Assembly: GCA_050084985.1 (NCBI GenBank)
Contig: JBITNC010000001.1
Location: 200,942,001-201,006,000, forward strand
DNA from: Nageia nagi
Lineage: Eukaryota > Pinophyta
Length of the DNA stretch: 64,000 nt
Direction of reading: 5' to 3'
Part shown: in pieces, positions 47,188 through 56,810 of the stretch
Layout: the number at the start of each line of letters is the position of its first letter
How positions within the stretch are numbered: the stretch's first letter is position 1
Translations under genes and position numbers: made by a program
Notes under the pieces: model-generated
Database searches by the model: none
What the model saw: only the letters and a program-made list of their open reading frames with translations
What the model was told of the DNA's origin: nothing

Positions 47188-49215
47188 TCAATGTCCTCCA
47201 GTAGATATAACATCATCATGAGGATCACCAGGATGATCTGAATAACCCTCATCCCTAGTAACATATCTCAAACCTATAGCATATGTCCTAGGAGATACAC
47301 CCCTAGCAGTAGACTGAGATTGAGAAACTGATATTGCATGTCAACCTTGACTCCCAGAATGACCCAAGCCACCTAAAAATGGTGAATGAGAAAACCCTGA
47401 TGCTGGTCTAGGTGGTGAACTAGGACCATCTAAAGAATATCTAGGGAAACTAGGTAACCAAAGCTCCACAGCCCTGCGAAGTAATCACGCTCCCTCAGCT
47501 GATCTGCATGCTCATCTATAGAAGGTGTTGAAGTATCGACACTCAGATATGTAACTCCACCACATAACTCAGTAATATGAGTAGTAGCATCCATCAGAGA
47601 TCGATGAAGAGTATCTCACTTAGATCTATATCTCACACGAGCACTGTCTAAACATCTAAGAACTATCATCTCAGTCCTCATGGAAGTAATATCTCCCCTC
47701 AAACTAGCTAACTCCAAAGTAGAAGCATCCTGGAGAGTGTGGAGCTCCTCAATCACATACTGAAGCTTTGCAATCTCAACCTCATAAGAAGTAGCACTCC
47801 TCCCACTGGACTCCCCTTGCTCAAAAGTAGTCTAAGTAGGAACCTCAGGCTACTAAAACCTACCCTCATCAATCTTTGTAACCACTCCAATCGCACCCCC
47901 AGCATCAAGACCCTCAAAATCCTCCATAGTAAAATCATCTCCACCAGTAGTACCAGCAGGCTCCTTAGTCACTATCTCTGGAAATGTATCCACTTGAGCT
48001 CTCTGAGTAGGATGCTCACTGGTCATCTCACTCCCAAAAAACTCTACTAGATTAGTATCCCACCATGATGCAAAAGTATCTGAAGTCCCCACATCATCCA
48101 TAGGCACATCCTCATCTAGGATATCCTCACCAGCTCTAAGAATGATAGGCAAATAAGTCAACAAAGAAACACTTGACACAGGAGCATCCTCTGGATGAAG
48201 ATATCGAAGAGGTGGAGGTGGAATGTCCTAAGAAAGGCTAAACTACCGATGAAACCAATCATAATGAAAATACTCTATGATACCTACTCAAGGACCCTGT
48301 AAAAACATCACCTGTCTAGTTCCATATAAATGAAAACTAGTCTCAACAAAATCAGTAATCTGCAAGCCAATCCTCCATCGAATCTGACTAGGAATCAAAC
48401 TACTCAAGAGCTATCTAGAAAAAGTGACATCTCTCCAAACACCATCCCTGCGAGGAATAACTAGTAAATGGCTCCAACACTGAATACCTGATGTATATCT
48501 ACAAGTGGTATATGTAGGATCAGGTAATCCTAAATGTTGGTAAGGATAAATGTGCTCATATGCCCAAGCCTATAAAATAAGTGTTGTAGCAACTGTAACC
48601 CTCAGATTCTGCACCAATAAATAAAGCTCCCTATAAATAAGGGCCAATAATGAAGGGGCCCAAGCAAAAGTGATCCTCAAAGTAATCATCTGATGGAGTA
48701 CACCCATCAGAGCCCAAGGAAATCTCCCACCACCAGCATCTGGTGTACTATAACACATGATACATCCCATGAGATAAGTAATGTGAAGATATGTAGCATG
48801 CTCCTCCTTTGATAATCCTTGCCAAAACTGATAATACATCAGGCCTCCTACCTGAATCTACACCATCAACTCCTCAACTACATCCTCCCCAAAAAGCTCG
48901 CTCACTAACGGTCGAGCCTCCTCTCTAGTCTATAGAAGAACAATATCCATGCCTCAGATTGGCAGTCTCAAAATGCGATGAATGTCCTCCATTGTAATAG
49001 TGATAGGACCAGTAGGGAGATGGAAAGCATTAATCATCAGATCCCATCTCTCAAAAAGTGCAGCTAAAATTGCGAGGTCCTTTTGGATATGACCCATATA
49101 TGGGGCCGCTCCAAAACCAACATCATGAAGAAAAGTGTGATCTATGTCAGGTACTTGACCACTAAGGTCATGAAGAATCTGAGGGTAATGACCCTTAGAA
49201 GTAAAAACCTCTGAA
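47188..49215 (-). pseudogene. Element D antisense plant mobile domain (PMD) gene
   Basis: A single minus-strand frame runs from about 49215 down to ~47530 with transition-type stops, then shifts and ends at TGA (47188-47190). Order: HYPQILHDLSGQVPD, LAALFERWDLMINAFHLP and ITMEDIHRILRLPI (PMD start); YQFWQGLSKEEHATYLHITY (48570-48839, open); VATTLIL then AWAYEHIYPYQHL (the WA-Y-EH motif); GVWRDVTFS; an acidic stretch DILDEDVPMDDV (47853-48179, open); a coiled-coil-like part (EVEIAKLQYVIEELHTLQDA); and a Ser/Pro/Gly-rich tail. About 670 codons. A TTTTAG/TTTCAG acceptor-like site just upstream of the first motif suggests an upstream exon. Plus-strand frame 47739-48050 is its shadow. Confidence 0.85.
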
Positions 49216-49397
49216 ACCTAAAATGATAGACATAAAATTTTAGTATATAATATTTAAAAAATAATTAATCAAAACTAAGAAAACAAAACACTAATCTTAA
49301 AACACGACATACCAAAACAACGATATTTAAGTTGATTAATTATTCTAAGCATACATTAAAAAAAAACAAAACAAAACAAAAAAAAACTTGTTTTATG
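49216..49397. other. Upstream flank of the antisense PMD gene of D
   Basis: AT-rich, with a run of AAAACAAAACAAAACAAAAA near 49360, possibly a leader or intron of the antisense gene. The minus-strand frame 49340-49564 is driven by motif repeats and is not called. Confidence 0.4.
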
Positions 49398-49515
49398 ATC
49401 ACCGTCAATTGTATTAGCAATCGACGACGACTTCTAAAAGATCGTTGGTGATCGTTAAGATCGGTGACGATCCTGAAGAGATCGTTGGCGATCGTTAAAA
49501 TCACCAACGACTCTA
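49398..49515. repeat. GATCGT-type motif array upstream of the PMD gene, part 1
   Basis: It contains GATCACCGTCAATTG, ATCGACGACGACTTC, AGATCGTTGGTGATCGTTAA, GATCGGTGACGATCC, AGATCGTTGGCGATCGTTAA and ATCACCAACGACTC. These are the same near-palindromic words as in the LTR and leader. CpG is unusually frequent. Confidence 0.85.
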
Positions 49516-49887
49516 TAAAACCAAAGCTGAGGTGCAAACCCTCGGCTAGGGTTTTGAAATACATATATAAAAGAGTATGAAAATTATAAAAAATCTTTGC
49601 TAATACAACCTACATCATATTAAAACATACATAAACATTTTTAACTATTAAAATTAACCTAGTTTTTTAAAAAAAAAAGGTTTAAAACAAAGAAATGGAT
49701 GGTTAAAATACCTCTTGAGAGATTGATTTGCCTTTCTTTGAGATCCTCTTGTGTGGCGCCATCTAATTTGTTGAAAAATTGGTAAAAAGATGGAGGAAAA
49801 TGACAAGTAAGAAAAGACAAAATCGGAATATCAAATGAAAAGTAAAAAGTCAAAGTAAAATTGTTTTCTTTTTAAACCCCCTGCGTC

Positions 49888-49990
49888 AAGGATCATCAGT
49901 GATCATTATGTAGTCGTCAACAATTTCACACGGATCATCAACGATTTCACATGGATCGTCAACGATTTCACATGGATCGTCAACGATTTA
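49888..49990. repeat. GATCGT-type motif array, part 2
   Basis: The unit GGATCGTCAACGATTTCACA is repeated about three and a half times (GGATCATCAACG, GGATCGTCAACG twice), preceded by GATCATCAGTGATCATT and TCGTCAACAATTTCACAC. Confidence 0.85.
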
Positions 49991-50307
49991 TCTCATTTGA
50001 AAATATATAATATGGAGTATATTTTTTTTAAATATCTTAAAAATTTATTTGTGTATAGACAAAATTAGAAGCTTCGTTCACTAAGATGAAAGTGAACAAA
50101 TTATAAATTACATTATTTTTCACCTAGAAGAACGCTCCAATGTCACATGACTGCCAACACATTGGCACATGAAGGACTAGTATTGAGTAAACTTACTAGG
50201 GTAAAATAATTAAAATCGCCATCAAAACAAGTCTAAACATAAGAAACTAAGATATTTATATCAAAATATACTATTATAAAAATAGTATTTTTACTATATT
50301 ATATAAA

Positions 50308-50372
50308 TTGACGACGATCACTTTACGGTCATCAACGATCCTAGAAGATCGTCAACGATCCCTGACTAAGTC
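50308..50372. repeat. GATCGT-type motif array, part 3
   Basis: TTGACGACGATCACTTTACG, GTCATCAACGATCCTAGAAG and ATCGTCAACGATCCCTGAC. The last unit equals the form used in the LTR. Confidence 0.85.
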
Positions 50373-50439
50373 AAATACAAAAATAGATCAGACTAAGTCT
50401 AATCTCAGATGGCAAAACAAACACATGATGTAAAAGATC

Positions 50440-51330
50440 ATCATGAAACCTATTCTACTTAGGATAATTATAGTTACCTATAACCTAAAACAAGATATTT
50501 ATGCTCAATATGATTCTAAAATACTTATGTAAAAGATCATCATGAAACCCATTCTGCTAGGTCAAAAGTAGAGAAAAGTGAAAGATGATTTGTATATACA
50601 AAACAAGCTTCCTATCACATACTCACTTCGGCATGCATAGACAAACTAGAGTCTTATCATGCAACTACCATAAACAGCACACAGTATGGAGATAAAAAAA
50701 AGTGAAGTTTTGATATACAACATCACTATCTCAAAATTGTATACATCAAATAAGCTTACCATCACATACTTGCTTCGGTATGCAAAGATAAACTAGAGTC
50801 TTGTCATGCAACTACCATAAACAGCACATAGTATGGAGATTGACACAAGTGTAGTTTTGATGTATTACCATATCATTTGTAGAATGTATCAATTGCAAAA
50901 GTTAAAAGATCATATTTAGTCATGGCAAGGAATATCTTCATGACAACACCAGATGATGAAATATATATATATATATATATAAATAAATAGATAAATAATA
51001 AGTTTTGATTTAGAGAAGCTATAATTCTATCCTACTAAAAGATCTTAAGCTTTATACAAAAAATGATTTTGATGATATTTCTTAAAAATATCGTTAACAT
51101 TTACAAATATCAAAGGAGATAAAATGTGATGTATTATTGTTACAGGAGATCATCTTGAAACCCCGTTGTCAGGACAAAGGATAACACTATCAAAACTCAT
51201 ATACTAAAGAAAACTTATACGGTACAGGTGCGCTTAGACATGCAAAATGACATAATAGAAATGTCATGCAACTATCACACAAGCTCAAACACATCATCAT
51301 ACCGAAAATAGTCACTTCTGAAGTATATTC
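50440..51330. repeat. Element D 3' untranslated region with ~160-bp diverged repeats
   Basis: The phrase CAAGCTTCCTATCACATACT followed by CACTTCGGCATGCATAGACA and CATGCAACTACCATAAACAG occurs near 50606 and 50749. A third, more diverged copy (GGTGCGCTTAGACATGCAAA) lies near 51226. AAAGATCATCATGAAACC occurs near 50435 and 50523. This corresponds in position to the tandem arrays of elements B and C. Confidence 0.7.
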
Positions 51331-51525
51331 AAATTTGTTTTCAAAACTATATCAAATGTTAAAAGAAAACACATTTTTATCATAATTTGATAAATCAAAA
51401 TTTTGATTCATTTAAGAAATTGAGTCAAAACTTATATCATAAAAAGTAGCAACATATAATCAAACAATAAAGCTTCTCATTCTACATTTTTTGAAACTAT
51501 CAACCTCATCTTCGGTTGATAATTC

Positions 51526-51539
51526 AAAAAGGGGCAAAA
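51526..51539 (+). other. Element D polypurine tract
   Basis: AAAAAGGGGCAAAA abuts the TG of the 3' LTR exactly. Confidence 0.92.
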
Positions 51540-52645
51540 TGTAGACACTCAAAATAAACCCTACATCTAGTTTAACAACATATAAATATATAAAATAAGT
51601 ATCTTTTTAACATATATTACAGTAATATAATCATAACTCTTTATACAAGCCACAAAAAAGCTTGAAAACTCCATTATTAGATATATCTCATCGAGTAGAT
51701 GCAAAACGAGTGGTCATACGACCCTTTTCATTAAAAAATGACCATTTGGTGATCATTTTAATATTATTATAAAAATTGTGGAAAAATCGTTAACAATCCA
51801 ATACGGTCATTGACAATCCTGTAGGATCGTTGACGATCCCTGATCAATTCAAAGATAGATAAGTCTAAGCCTAGAATAGCCCAGCATGCATGATTTGCTT
51901 AGAATAGCCCAACATGCATGATTTAGGATTTTTTGTGTGGATTTGGGATAAGAATGCCTCGAAATTTGTATGGGATGTTACCTTGAATTTTGTGCCAACA
52001 AGATAATGTATAACAAACATTGGAGCCTATAAATATAAGCTCTGTATATGAACAAAGGGACCCAATTTACGATATCAAAGCTCTATCAAGATTAAACTAG
52101 GAGTGTTATTAACAAAGATCTGAAGCTTGATTATTACAAATCTACAATCAAGTTCATTTTAATCTTATGTTATTTACTTCTGATTCATATTTAATGTATT
52201 ATCAGGTATGCTTTGATGTTTTGTTCATTTTCTGTGTGTAGGGTCAATACAGGAGAGGAACAATAGAAGTAAGCGTGAAGGAAAATAACTAGGACAAAAT
52301 ACAAAAGTTCAAAATTTGCAAAAGTTCACTATAGTGTCCGAAATCATCAACGATCCAAACATCGGTCAATGATGATTTATCAGATCCATGACACAAGCCA
52401 AAAGATTACAAAGTGCACTATAATAGTGGATACTGTCATACATAGATCATTGTCGATCCCTATATCGATCGTTGTCGATCCATACAGATCGATAACGATC
52501 CCTTATTGTATTAAATTTCATTCAATCATTTCGGATATAATATCTACATTATTATTGATGTGTAATATTGAATGTGTTCTGATTTATTATGTTGAATGAT
52601 TAATCTGGCTAAATTGAGTTTTAGGTGCACAATTTGATATACACA
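51540..52645 (+). repeat. Element D 3' LTR (1106 bp)
   Basis: It aligns with the 5' LTR end to end. It carries one extra motif unit of 18 bases around 51815-51835 (TGTAGGATCGTTGACGAT), which accounts for the whole length difference. TATA at 52028. The plus-strand frame 52369-52599 corresponds to the equally spurious frame in the 5' LTR. Confidence 0.95.
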
Positions 52646-52650
52646 ATTTG
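52646..52650. repeat. Target-site duplication of element D, right
   Basis: ATTTG, identical to 32025-32029. Confidence 0.9.
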
Positions 52651-52954
52651 TAAATAGGTATGACTAACATTTTTTATCAAACTCTCCCCTTTGGTTGGAT
52701 TGAACATATTATTGATTAAATCAACCTAACTAGCATATTCCTCTTGGTCGAATCAAGTGAGTTGTCAACTAACAACCTTCTCTCACTTTTATATTTATGT
52801 TATTCATGATGAATAATGTGTTTAGTTATTTTTCAATTCATAGACCCTAATTATCACCATCATATATCTAGTTAGATTCCCACTATGTGTCCCTCTTGTA
52901 CCTACCATCATTTATAAATATTAGATACCCCCTAGTTAGCCTATAGAGATTAGA
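52651..52954. other. Right flank of element D, no gene seen
   Basis: AT-rich DNA that should have been joined to 32024 before insertion. It was not matched to the LTR or interior of element C. Confidence 0.4.
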
Positions 52955-55900
52955 TTGATTTTGAAGATGAGCATTAAGAGGCCAAGATTTGAAAAGAGAA
53001 TCACTCTCAAATTTCATAGTGTCAACCCCCTTCTAAATCCAACTCATGTGAAGGTAAAAATACTAACTAACATTAGTCAAATTTATGAGGACAATGATAA
53101 CAAAATGGAAAAAACTATTTTTACTAACAAATTTTTGGTGATAAATACCAAAACTAAGTTAGAGAAAATTGAATTCAACAAATATGAATAATAAAGGTAA
53201 GTTTTTAGATAATTCCTATAAATTCATATCAAAATCTTGAAAAATAAAAGGAAATTTCATAGAGAAGGAAACTTCTATCTGACCCAAGGAATTTTGATAT
53301 TGATGATGGTCGAATCAACTATGTCAATAAGGAAAAAATGAATTTTATCATTAAGCATTTCATTCTTACCAAAAAACTAACTTTGAACATTTTGAGAGTA
53401 ATTGTAATTGAGAATTCAAGTTGATTGATGAAAAAAATAAAAGTAAATTATGAAGGAGGTTTTTGATTCGAGTAAAATAATTTTGAATTTGAAAATTTTA
53501 GATCAAGAAAGAGATTAGATCTTCAAGTTGGATGATGATAAATTTGAGTAAGTTGTTAATAAAATATTCACTCTTACCAAAAAAAAAATACTTGGATAAA
53601 TTACACATAACTAGTTGGATACTCAAGTTTAATAATAATGAATTTGGAAAACATGTCAACAAGAGGTTCATTCCAACCAAGGACAAGACTTGGTGGAGGT
53701 ATTTATTGGATCCTAGATAATGATAACAATAAAATAAAGGAAGGTTGTAAACCTAAACATCAATACAACCAAGCATTTTATATGACATTTCTAAGGAGTA
53801 TCAATATGATCGATAATGATAAAAAATAAGAAGAGTTATTAACGTACTTATCAACCAGATTATTAATTTTCTTGGAATAAACATTCTTATATTAGTATAT
53901 GATTATAAACTTCATAAATATTTATGATATTGATATAAGAAGCAAATTTTAGATTACAATAATCACCAACATTATTTTTAACTATGGTCATTTTACAAGA
54001 TGAGTGCCCATAGAGAGAATCAAATGAAGAGGCTAACCAAAAAGTCATTGATCGAGCTATGAATAGAAGGAAACAACCAACAAAATGTAATTTTTCATGA
54101 TAACCTAAAATACATTAGAGACACATAGTGGAGAAACAATGATATAAAAAATATATTTTATGATTCAAAAACATTAATCAAAGAGGAAAGAGGAATGAAG
54201 TTGTCTAGTCGTCTAGATTATTTAAAGCTATCAGTTTTGCCTTTTGTAATGAGGTTTCATGAGTTAGCACTTGAATTCATGGGATATATAGACTATGATC
54301 ATAGGAATATAAGAGACTATATTAGAAAGATCATTACAAATTTGTCCCCCCAATGGATTGAAATAACTTTTGATTAGACTAATAGGGGGCTCATTGAAAC
54401 TGGATATCAATCTAAAATCAAGTTCAACAAAGTTCACAAGTCTACCAATATCATAAGGAACTTGTATAAGCCATAATACAAAGATATAGATCATCAAAGG
54501 GTTGTAGTGGCTGATAGAGTGTGCTTTCAAAATAGCACTAGGATATTCTTAAGCTTACTATACAAAGTCAGAGGTCAAGATTAAGATATGGATTTGAAAA
54601 GGAACTCTTAGGTTTCCTCTTAAGAATTGGTGATGGTAAGAAATGGAAGAACCAAATTTGGGCATAGAGGGGAAAGAATAAGAAGGAGATGTGAGAATAA
54701 AAATTGAGGCTCAATAATCTAAAAACTCAAGTGGTTCATCACCTGGTGGTAGCAGAAGTAGAAGTCAAGATCAAAGTGAACAAGAAGATCAATACATAAA
54801 TATTAAAGACTCTAAAGAAGAAGGAGAAATACTTTCCAATTTGGTATTTCATGTAAAGGAGAATTTAATACAAATGCAAATATTGAAAAGAAATTCAACA
54901 TCTAGCAAAGGTTCTAATCCATTGCAAAAGATTCCATATCAAAAGAGATAAAATTAGCATGGAAACCAAATGTCTCTAGCAATACAACAAATAGTGAACA
55001 AGGAGGGGGAGGAGGATCTAATGATGATGATGATGATAGTAATGAAGAGAACTTAGAGTAAAGGAAGAAGAGGAAATAAGATGAATATGTCTAGGCCCTA
55101 AAGAAGAAACTTGTCATTGTAAAGCCAAATACATAACCTCAATAATTTAATTATAGGACCTGATTAGAAGGGGTTGATTTAAATGCATATTTGTAGAATT
55201 TGTAAGATATGAGTGGGAGTGGGGATGATGTTGATAATGATGAAGATGATGATGGAGATAATAGAAAAATAATAGTCCCATGTTACTTCAAATTTTCCCC
55301 ATGATTGAAGTTCATGGATAGATTTCTATGAAGAAATTATATAATAAGAAGAAAAATCTAAAGGATGTTGTCATTCTTAGAATCCATACAGAAAAATATA
55401 AAATTGATAAAATTTATGAGATGGAATAGCTTACATGGAAAATTATATTATGGATCATATACAAAATATGGTAAACAAACATAAGAAAAAGGTTAAGAAG
55501 CTAGAAGAAAAATTAAAAGCATAACAGGCAAAATGCAAGGATTGGGAGAGTCTCACTAAAGATGAAAATATTTTGAAGAAAATTTACCAAAAGGGAGATT
55601 CCTTCTCTAGGAAAGCTCAATACCTAACTATACAACTACTTCATACATTTTATAATGCTTATGACATATTTTCTTGATTTTTGTTCATCAAGAAAGAATT
55701 GAAAGATATGAAAATATTACACTTCCAAAAGAAGCATAGGAAGCAAATATCCAATTTTTTCATAACTTGAGAAAACAATTGTCCTCTAGATCAACATCTC
55801 AAATAAATATATGTGATATGTTTTTCTTATTTTACATATGGTTACTAGTAGTAAAAGAGAAATGTAGCTCATTCATGTTAAAAAATGAAGTTATATATGA

Positions 55901-56250
55901 AAGATTAAAATTTATGTTATAGACAATCAATGTATAGTTATTTGATGGAGGTGTGTTACAAGATAAAAATCAATTCAAGAATAATATCAAGAGCATGATA
56001 GAATAACAATTGTTTACAAGTTATTTGAATATCATTCAAGATCAAGGAGTGATATAGTTTTATGATACTTTGGTCATCTTTGAGCTTAGAATTTGGGATT
56101 TGATAGATGAGATCCAAAAGTTAGATGGAAAAACTTTAGTCGACATAAATGGATTGAAGATGCAAATGCACAAGTTAGAAAAATTCATAGGGAAATATCT
56201 ATAGAAGAAGTTACAATATTCCTTAAAATTTTGTTGAACTATGTACATAT
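52955..56250 (+). pseudogene. Unidentified decayed protein-coding region, possibly a retroelement gag
   Basis: Plus-strand fragments with codon-like texture succeed one another. 52955-53191 is basic (KRPRFEKRITLKFHSVNP). 53532-53829 includes VNKRFIPTKDKTWWRYLLD. 54195-54377 has RLDYLKLSVLPFVMRFHELA and YDHRNIRDYIRKIITNLSPQ. A Ser/Arg- and acid-rich stretch lies at 54730-55080 (SSGGSRSRSQDQSE; poly-Asp from a GATGATGAT run at 55022). A coiled coil lies at 55480-55640 (KKVKKLEEKLKA, DENILKKIYQKGDSF). Frames change often. It precedes LTR-like DNA and could be the structural gene of a further element. No family can be named. Confidence 0.45.
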
Positions 56251-56254
56251 CACC

Positions 56255-56360
56255 CATGGCTCACCCCTTGGATATGGTTAACTAGTAAATAAGTTGTATA
56301 TGAAAATGTTTCAAGTTGTAAAGTGTTTCCCATAGCTTGCCCCTTGGATAGGGTTACAAA
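56255..56360. repeat. ~80-base direct repeat
   Basis: CCCATGGCTCACCCCTTGGATATGG near 56254 recurs as CCCATAGCTTGCCCCTTGGATAGGG near 56329. Confidence 0.7.
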
Positions 56361-56364
56361 TTTG

Positions 56365-56810
56365 GTATTGTTGGAAAGTATTAGCACATGTGAAAAGTCA
56401 TAAAAAAGGAGACTTTTTATTTTGAATAAATAAAAAAAAATTGTAATCATAGTTATTTAATGGTTAGAATAGTGATTTATCATTTGAGTTAGGTTTAGGG
56501 AATTTTTAAGAGTCTTCAAGAACCGAGGAGACTATTTTGTAACTGAAATAGAGTAGGTGAATAGTTAGTATTTCTCATCTCCCTTAAATCTTATAAAAGG
56601 GATGTTAAGGTATTTTTGTATCTCTCTTATTGTTGTAAAGAATTATTGTATTTTTTAAGACTAATATTAATAAATAAGATTTGATTTCTCTTATGTTATC
56701 ATTCTATTGATGTTACTATTATGTATATGCTTTGTTTATCAATTTATGAGTAAAGTAGTATTGTATGTTACTATAATATCTTTTTACAAATTTTACAATA
56801 TTTGCAACAA
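56365..56810 (+). repeat. LTR-like segment
   Basis: It starts TGTTGGAAAGTATTAGCACA and ends near TTTACAATATTTGCA. It contains a TATA box (TTATAAAAGGG at 56591) and, about 75 bases later, an AATAAATAAG signal, the spacing of an LTR promoter and terminator. No second copy is in the window, so this could be a solo LTR or one end of the preceding unidentified element. Confidence 0.4.

Larger units (their letters stand above)
32030..52645 (+). mobile_element. Element D: complete 20.6-kb Tat-type Ty3/gypsy retrotransposon with antisense PMD gene
   Basis: Both LTRs (TGTAGACACTC...ATACACA), a perfect 5-bp target duplication, a primer site and a polypurine tract define the ends exactly. Gene order is coiled-coil/gag, protease, RT, RNase H, a second RNase H of the archaeal-like type, integrase, extra sense ORFs and an antisense PMD gene. 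A second RNase H between the first RNase H and integrase is diagnostic of the Tat lineage (Tat/Ogre/Retand), whose members are large and carry extra ORFs. The LTRs differ at roughly 5-6% of sites by eye, mostly transitions, and all genes carry stops. The copy is dead but structurally intact, with no large nested insertion. Confidence 0.92.

Noticed and set aside
47739-48050. 103-codon plus-strand frame
   Set aside because: It is the complement of the C-terminal coding part of the antisense PMD gene. The minus-strand frame has the recognisable domain.
49340-49853. Two short minus-strand frames upstream of the PMD gene of D, considered as its first exon
   Set aside because: They run through the motif array and an A-rich tract and contain no PMD-like text. 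A true upstream exon remains possible but was not located.
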